NCBI GenBank assembly: GCA_947259625.1
Contig: CAMYMY010000232.1
Location: 1-6,096 of the forward strand
Source: an uncultured Kiloniellales bacterium
Lineage (GTDB): Bacteria; Pseudomonadota; Alphaproteobacteria; Kiloniellales; JAKSDN01
Direction: 5' to 3'
DNA: 6,096 nucleotides
Shown: piece by piece, positions 1 through 3,721 of the stretch
How the letters are laid out: each line of letters starts with the position of its first letter
Numbering within the stretch: the stretch's first letter is position 1
Notes under the pieces: model-generated
Databases searched by the model: none
The model's input: only the letters and a program-made list of their open reading frames with translations
Told to the model about the DNA's origin: nothing
Position numbers and translations under genes: made by a program

Positions 1-33
1 AAGCCCGCTATCTCAATAGGATAGCGGGCTTTT
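1..33. terminator. Rho-independent terminator hairpin, probably bidirectional
   Basis: Positions 1-12 (AAGCCCGCTATC) pair perfectly with 20-31 (GATAGCGGGCTT) around a 7-base loop at 13-19, giving a 12-bp GC-rich stem. On the plus strand the stem runs into TTTT (30-33) and a further T-rich stretch, the usual form of an intrinsic terminator. On the minus strand the stem is preceded by AAAA and ends in TT at the window edge, so it may also stop the rightmost-to-leftmost operon, whose last gene now ends at the IS. Which upstream gene it serves in the plus direction lies outside the window. Confidence 0.85.
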
Positions 34-93
34 CTGTTTCCAAAACACGATCCTCTTGTTGCTCCGTGGAAGCCCTATGGAAGCATCCGAAGC

Positions 94-119
94 TGAACTG
101 ACCTGCCCCCTGAATCTGG
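94..119 (+). repeat. IS left terminal inverted repeat
   Basis: It starts TGAACTGACCTG and continues CCCCCTGAATCTGG. Against the complement of the right end it matches at 11 of the first 12 positions. After a two-base length difference (TT present only on the right) it matches again through the C-run and GAATC-GG. The start with TGA is typical of IS3-family ends. The OrfB stop codon (124-126) lies just inside it. Confidence 0.8.
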
Positions 120-123
120 TCAC

Positions 124-1014
124 TCAGCATGAGAGTCCTGGTTGCTGATTTTGCCCAGGTCGGGCGCTTGTTGTCATCTCTCCAGGGGCATGCCCCTGGA
201 GAGATGAGGCGAATTCCTCGGGCGTGGCGTAGCCCAAGGCCGAATGGGGCCTGCCGGTGTTGTAGTCGATCCGCCAGGCCTCGATGATCTCGCGGGCGTC
301 GTCGAGATCGAGGAACCAGTTCTCGTTGAGGCATTCATCCCGGAACCTCCCGTTGAAGGATTCGATGAAGGCGTTCTGCACCGGCTTGCCGGGCTCGATG
401 AAGTTGAGGCGCACGCCGTTGCGCCAGGCCCATTCGTCGAGCGCCTTGCCGATCATCTCGGGGCCGTTGTCCAGAACGATCTCCAGGGGCAGGCCGCGGG
501 TCTCGGCAAGCCGGTCGAGCACGCGCACGACGCGGGTTCCCGGCAGCGAGGTGTCGACCTCGATCGCCGGGCATTCGCGCGAGAAGTCGTCGACGATGTT
601 GAGCGTGCGGAACCGCTGGCCCGTGGCCAGCAGGTCATGCTGGAAATCCATCGACCAGCGCTCGTTGGGCGCCCGCGGCACCACCATGGGCTGCCGCTCG
701 CTCCGGCTGACCCGTTTGCGCTTACGTTTCCTCACCTGCAGGCCCTCCTCGACGTAGATCCGGTGCACCGCCTTGTGGTTGACCCGCCAGCCCTCGCGGC
801 GCAGCAGCGCATATATGCGCCGGTAGCCAAAGCGCCGGCGCTCGGCCGCCAGCTCCCTGATACGCTCACGCAGGCCCGGCTGTTCCTTGCGGCGCGCGCG
901 ATACTGCCAGGTCGAAAGATTGAGGTCGGCCAGCCGGCAGGCCCGGCGCTCGGAAAACTCGTGCGCCTCGACCAGGTGCGAGACCACCGCACGCTTGCCG
1001 GCCGGCCTCACCAC
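124..1014 (-). CDS. IS3-family transposase OrfB (DDE integrase)
   Basis: This is the catalytic part of the transposase, about 296 residues from GTG at 1014 (an adjacent GTG at 1011 overlaps the OrfA stop as GTGA). An HTH_21-type helical region lies around residues 45-90 (RRFGYRRIYALLRREG), followed by a basic patch (RKRKRKR, ~95-101). The rve integrase core carries the DDE triad: D123 in SMDFQHD, D182 in LDNGPEM and E218 in FIESFNGRFRDECLN, with 35 residues between D182 and E218 as in IS3-family DD(35)E enzymes. YNTGRPHSALGYATPEEFA near the end is the family's conserved C-terminal signature. A tail of about 25 residues after it is partly encoded by a 34-bp perfect palindrome. The active product is probably an OrfAB fusion made by -1 frameshifting at the CGAAAG sequence near the OrfA stop. 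The frame remains open upstream of 1014, inside orfA, but that part is a shadow of OrfA. Confidence 0.92.
   Translation of the reverse strand: MVRPAGKRAVVSHLVEAHEFSERRACRLADLNLSTWQYRARRKEQPGLRERIRELAAERRRFGYRRIYALLRREGWRVNHKAVHRIYVEEGLQVRKRKRKRVSRSERQPMVVPRAPNERWSMDFQHDLLATGQRFRTLNIVDDFSRECPAIEVDTSLPGTRVVRVLDRLAETRGLPLEIVLDNGPEMIGKALDEWAWRNGVRLNFIEPGKPVQNAFIESFNGRFRDECLNENWFLDLDDAREIIEAWRIDYNTGRPHSALGYATPEEFASSLQGHAPGEMTTSARPGQNQQPGLSC
174..207. repeat. 34-bp perfect palindrome in the 3' end of IS orfB
   Basis: Starting from the centre between 190 and 191, all 17 base pairs outward are complementary (TCATCTCTCCAGGGGCA and its complement) with no spacer. Pairing breaks at 173/208. It lies within the OrfB coding frame, after the conserved HSALGYATPEEF end, and encodes roughly SLQGHAPGEM. 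In RNA from either strand it could form a long hairpin, though a few central bases must stay unpaired. No T-run follows on either side, so it is not a standard intrinsic terminator. Confidence 0.85.
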
Positions 1015-1271
1015 TTTCGCGACAGAACGTCCTTCAGCGCCGCGTTGTCCAGATGGGCTTCGGCCAAAAGCTTCTTCAGCTTGGCGTTCTCCGCCTCCAG
1101 CGCCTTCAGACGCCGCGCCTCCGAAACCTCCAGCCCCCCGTACTTCGCCTTCCAACGATAGAACGACTGCTCCGAGATCCCGTGCCGACGAATGATCTCC
1201 TTGACCGTCCCCCCGGCCTCCTGCTCGCGCAGGATCCCGATGATCTGCTCCTCCGTAAAACGACGCTTCAT
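1008..1271 (-). CDS. IS3-family transposase OrfA (helix-turn-helix)
   Basis: This 87-residue protein starts at ATG 1271, chosen because AGGAGGAG lies about 9 nt upstream (a TTG two codons earlier is less likely). The N-terminal half is a typical HTH_Tnp_1 domain (MKRRFTEEQIIGILREQEAG, then HGISEQSFYRWKAKYGG). The second half is a leucine-zipper-like coiled coil (LKALEAENAKLKKLLAEAHLD) used for OrfA/OrfAB multimerisation. It binds the IS ends and regulates transposition. Its last codons, CGA AAG TGG TGA, overlap OrfB in the -1 frame. Length and sequence are normal for the IS407-like group, with no disruption visible. Confidence 0.92.
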   Translation of the reverse strand: MKRRFTEEQIIGILREQEAGGTVKEIIRRHGISEQSFYRWKAKYGGLEVSEARRLKALEAENAKLKKLLAEAHLDNAALKDVLSRKW

Positions 1272-1313
1272 TCTCAAGTCCTCCTCCTAAGGAGAACTCT
1301 CATGCCTCATGAC

Positions 1314-1340
1314 CCGGATTCGGGGGAACAGGTCAGGTCA
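1314..1340 (-). repeat. IS right terminal inverted repeat
   Basis: Read on the minus strand it begins TGACCTGACCTG, then TT, CCCCC, GAATCCGG. It contains a tandem TGACC-TGACC. The outer copy (1336-1340) pairs with TGAAC at 94-98, which argues that it belongs to the IS rather than to the host. Its first three bases (1340-1338, TGA) double as the stop codon of the Imm11 reading frame. Confidence 0.75.
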
Positions 1341-1889
1341 CCATCCGTCGTAGCGCTCAGTTGGCAGCATTAGGACGCCCGAGGGGTTGAATGCCAACAA
1401 ACTCTCCCGCAGAGTCTCGTCGATGACTATGAGCGTTGGAGCCTCAACGATCCGAAAGAGCCTCTGACCTCTGGTCGCCGCTTGGTCAATTTTGAAGGAA
1501 TAAAGTTGCCCTCGACCGCCGGTTGCCCTTGGCTTTATAACACTTGCCTGCACATCCACCGCCTCGAAGATTCCGATGACGTTGATCAAAGAGTACTTTA
1601 GCTCGATCTCGCCCTCCGGGTTCTCGAGCTCGACGGGGACGTACTGGATGTTATCGATGCCGAGCCGCGTGAGCTCGTCTCTAAGGGCCTGATGAAACAG
1701 GGTCACCAGCCCCCCAATAATGTCACCCCGAAACTTGCCGCTCCTAGGAGATAGAGAAAGGCGCAGCGGGCTCGGCGCAGTCATGATCTTCCCGTCGATC
1801 CAGTCTAGGGGGTCTAGATCGTCAGGACAGCTCACTACTGATGGTTGTTCCGGGATCCGGGGATCCTGCTGGAGTATGTAGTAGTTCAT
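1338..1889 (-). CDS. Imm11/DUF1629-type immunity protein, possibly C-terminally clipped by the IS
   Basis: This protein of 183 residues most resembles the Imm11 (DUF1629) family of polymorphic-toxin immunity proteins. The start MNYYILQQDPRIPE, the central IDGKI and the end VEAPTLIVIDETLRE...FNPSGVLMLPTE fit that family as I know it. The likely role is to bind and block the nuclease encoded immediately upstream, in the cytoplasm. No signal peptide or membrane segment is visible, as expected for immunity to a DNA-targeting toxin. ATG at 1889 is preferred (AAAGGG directly upstream and AGGTGA a little further up). A GTG at 1904 would give five more residues and overlap the toxin stop as GTGA. The stop TGA at 1338-1340 coincides with the terminal bases of the IS, so the original protein may have continued past DGW. 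The visible part is close to normal family length, so any loss is small. Confidence 0.75.
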   Translation of the reverse strand: MNYYILQQDPRIPEQPSVVSCPDDLDPLDWIDGKIMTAPSPLRLSLSPRSGKFRGDIIGGLVTLFHQALRDELTRLGIDNIQYVPVELENPEGEIELKYSLINVIGIFEAVDVQASVIKPRATGGRGQLYSFKIDQAATRGQRLFRIVEAPTLIVIDETLRESLLAFNPSGVLMLPTERYDGW

Positions 1890-1900
1890 GCCCTTTAGCT

Positions 1901-2752
1901 TCACCTAGAAACATTGTTGCTCGGCAAATCCGCGTTTGGCAGATCGTCCGCAATCCCAGAGTACTCGTAGGCTCGCATGGATACGAAGAAAGGGCTGCTG
2001 TCAGCGGGCCGGGCACCTCCCTTGCCATTGAACTTTTCGAGGTGATCCTTGATTTCCGCACTAATGGCGTCCATGTCCGCCTTGAAATTCTCATCCCGTT
2101 TCGGCGCTTCGCAGAGAGTGCGCGGAATGCTCTTCACCAGTTGAAAGAGGCGGGCAATGATTAGTACGTCGTACGAGGTTTCGTGGGGATAGTCGTCTTC
2201 GCCTTGCTCGTCCATCCCCCCCTCTTTCCACGAGTCGGCATCCGTTTTCGGTACCACCACGTCGAAGGCGTGGTGGCCGACATGCCATTGCCCGCCCAGT
2301 TCTTCCATCAAAGCGAATGCAACCTTTCTTTTTCCGCCAGGGTCATCGAGGTCTCCGTATTTCTTTGTCTCTGCGCCCTCTGGGTATTTCAGACGCCAGT
2401 GTGTGGTCGGAAGTCCGATGCCGTTGTTCGTATTGTTGATGTCGTAGCCGACCATGTTACCCATCCGGACAAGCTGCCTTATCCTCGCGTAGCATTGCAT
2501 GGCAGAGATGAGATGGTGCCGCGCAAGAGTGTACGGGAGACTCCCGCCTTTTCTTCTCTTCGTTGTCCCGGCGTTACGCCAGGAGCTGGTGTCACACCCC
2601 AAGTCACCGGGTTTGCTGGTCACCTTGTCATCTACTTTCTCGGGTTTATCCGTTGCATGACCTTTTGGTTCTTCGTGGCAAAAGGGACACTGGTCGTCCT
2701 TGTCAAGATCAACAATATTCGCGGCAGCAACTGCCTCCAAGAGCTCCGTCAT
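1901..2752 (-). CDS. AHH-type (HNH/Endo VII superfamily) nuclease effector, T6SS cargo toxin
   Basis: This 283-residue protein is unlike housekeeping enzymes. Residues ~75-165 carry the pattern of AHH-type nucleases of the HNH/Endonuclease VII fold: LARHHLIS (His79-His80), GYDINNTNNGIGLPT (~102-116) and QWHVGHHAFD (His157, His160, His161), so several candidate metal-binding and catalytic histidines are present. The N-terminus (MTELLEAVAAANIVDL) leads to CPFC (Cys22, Cys25), possibly half of a zinc site together with later Cys/His residues. A linker rich in K, D and T follows. The C-terminal ~110 residues are charged and mostly helical-looking, with no known domain. There is no signal peptide. 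ATG 2752 is chosen because GGAGG lies four nucleotides upstream; a GTG at 2770 has no such site. The gene sits just upstream of an Imm11 protein and downstream of vgrG and DUF6484, so it is inferred to be a nuclease delivered by the VgrG spike. Its GC content is visibly below that of vgrG, suggesting exchange of the effector pair. Confidence 0.8.
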   Translation of the reverse strand: MTELLEAVAAANIVDLDKDDQCPFCHEEPKGHATDKPEKVDDKVTSKPGDLGCDTSSWRNAGTTKRRKGGSLPYTLARHHLISAMQCYARIRQLVRMGNMVGYDINNTNNGIGLPTTHWRLKYPEGAETKKYGDLDDPGGKRKVAFALMEELGGQWHVGHHAFDVVVPKTDADSWKEGGMDEQGEDDYPHETSYDVLIIARLFQLVKSIPRTLCEAPKRDENFKADMDAISAEIKDHLEKFNGKGGARPADSSPFFVSMRAYEYSGIADDLPNADLPSNNVSR

Positions 2753-2766
2753 ATACCCTCCAATGG

Positions 2767-2928
2767 TCACATAGCTTGGCGTTTTCTTCGACGCTCGGGA
2801 ATCCCGACCTTGGCCGTCCTTGGGCTATCGCGCCCTTTCGTTGCGTCCTCACCACTGCGTGTTGCCGTGTGTTGCTCCGAAATCAAGGGGGCATTATTTT
2901 CATGAAAAGGCCAATCGCCGTCTGACAT
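2767..2928 (-). CDS. Possible small hydrophilic protein (53 aa) before the toxin gene
   Basis: This 53-residue frame starts at ATG 2928 with GAGGA about eight bases upstream and ends at TGA 2767-2769, 14 bases before the toxin ATG. It begins MSDGDWPFHENNAPLISEQ and ends in a basic run, PERRRKRQAM. It has no cysteine, signal peptide or membrane segment, and no family is recognised. The position directly between the spike genes and the toxin, together with the ribosome-binding site, favours a translated leader or small adaptor-like protein. The length is short enough for chance. The toxin Shine-Dalgarno starts six bases past its stop, so translational coupling is possible. Confidence 0.35.
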   Translation of the reverse strand: MSDGDWPFHENNAPLISEQHTATRSGEDATKGRDSPRTAKVGIPERRRKRQAM

Positions 2929-3171
2929 TCGGTCATTCCTCGCCGATAGGAAGAATAACCGGCCTTGCTGATGTTGTCACCACTGGGACACGACTGAGGC
3001 ACATCTATTTCGCGCATCGTAGCGGGGGACGGCAGTCTTTTCGTTGTCTCCTCAGTGGGAGATACACCACCACACCAAATGAGCCGTTCGACCGGCAGGT
3101 TCCCGGATCTCTCGCACAGTTTGCTCGGGGCTAGTCCTATTGACACCACCACAATACACGCCTTCGCGGAC
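2929..3171. other. Unassigned gap between the DUF6484 gene and the toxin region
   Basis: About 240 bases hold no convincing gene. One minus-strand frame is open from GTG 3152 (AAGG about eight bases upstream) to TGA 2883, 89 codons. It starts VVVSIGLAPSKL, contains several cysteines and overlaps the 53-aa ORF out of frame. Its APS-x-L and LPVER pieces faintly recall DUF4280 PAAR-like proteins, but the rest of that family pattern (NP, PC, the WGG end) is missing. An 11-bp direct repeat, ACACCACCACA, occurs at 3064-3074 and 3143-3153. The region could be a decayed spike-tip gene or a recombination junction where the effector pair was swapped. Confidence 0.4.
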
Positions 3172-3666
3172 CTAATTGACTTGCACTGAGCCGCCCTTGA
3201 TCTTGTTGACGCCTTTCGAGCGAGACAAAAGATAGCCGCCGAGGATAACCACCCGACCGTCCGCGCGAAGCGCGATTTTCGCCTTGCCACATTCGAGAAT
3301 AAGCTCCTGTTCGCTTTCGATGCGCAGGATTTTCGGTTTGGCATCCTTGTCTGGCTCTATTTCGCTTGGCGGTTCCGTAGGGGCTTCATCAACGTTCGGA
3401 GGGCTGTCGAGTAAGCCCAGGAGGATCGGCTTCGCCTCGTCGCCGTGTTCGAAGCCAACGACAACCCGAAGACCCTTGCAGGTGGACCAGTTGGGCGGGT
3501 TCTCCATCCAGATGACACGCGCTGGACGCGCCTGGTCCCGGCGTGACCCCCAGCGCAACAGAGGCCCGCCGTTGTGGCTTTTCCCCGCGATCACCGCAAC
3601 GACAACGCCAGAGATTTCTTCCTGCGTCTCACTTGGAACACGAAGCCGCGTGACCACTTCGCCCAT
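3172..3666 (-). CDS. DUF6484-type VgrG-associated spike-extension protein
   Basis: This 164-residue protein starts at ATG 3666, with GGGAGGA about seven bases upstream, 55 bases after the vgrG stop. Residues ~18-88 look like a small OB fold: ISGVVVAVIAG, GGPLLRW, then GLRVVVGFEHGDEAKPILLG, the last echoing the MGQEVIVDFLEGDPDQPIITG segment of VgrG. A proline- and acid-rich linker follows (~89-112). Residues ~113-164 form a short beta-prism-like tip (LILECGKAKIALRADGRVVI, LLSRSKGVNKIKGGSVQVN) characteristic of DUF6484 proteins encoded next to vgrG. Family function is not established. From its architecture it is inferred to stack on or adapt the VgrG spike and help carry the cargo encoded downstream. 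It acts with VgrG in the cytoplasm before export. No catalytic residues are evident. Confidence 0.8.
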   Translation of the reverse strand: MGEVVTRLRVPSETQEEISGVVVAVIAGKSHNGGPLLRWGSRRDQARPARVIWMENPPNWSTCKGLRVVVGFEHGDEAKPILLGLLDSPPNVDEAPTEPPSEIEPDKDAKPKILRIESEQELILECGKAKIALRADGRVVILGGYLLSRSKGVNKIKGGSVQVN

Positions 3667-3721
3667 TTGAGTATCCTCCCCGTCGCGCCTGCATCAACCA
3701 TTTGGCCGGCGCAATCGATCG

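Larger units (their letters stand above)
94..1340 (-). mobile_element. IS3-family insertion sequence, IS407-like subgroup
   Basis: This is an element of about 1.25 kb bounded by imperfect terminal inverted repeats. The left end reads TGAACTGACCTG then CCCCC and GAATC. The complement of the right end reads TGACCTGACCTG, TT, CCCCC and GAATC. A further identical 10-bp block, GCATGAGAGT, sits subterminally at 127-136 and, inverted, at 1296-1305. Inside are two overlapping minus-strand frames, OrfA (HTH) and OrfB (DDE integrase), in the -1 arrangement typical of IS3. Both proteins look intact, so the element may be active. The outermost five bases on each side are included because the inverted repeat still matches there (11 of the first 12 bases). 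A shorter version would be 99-1335. No direct target duplication is seen next to either pair of boundaries. Confidence 0.9.

Noticed and set aside
244..1161. 305-codon plus-strand frame opposite the transposase
   Set aside because: It is an antisense shadow of orfB/orfA, with composition reflecting the complementary GC-rich codons.
99..1335. Shorter IS boundary (TGACCTG...CAGGTCA)
   Set aside because: It is a plausible core repeat, but the five outer bases on each side still pair (TGAAC with TGACC), so 94-1340 is preferred. Neither choice yields a target duplication.
2183..2905. 240-codon plus-strand frame opposite the toxin
   Set aside because: The opposite strand encodes a recognisable nuclease with a strong Shine-Dalgarno. 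This frame has no domain and begins inside the shadowed gene.
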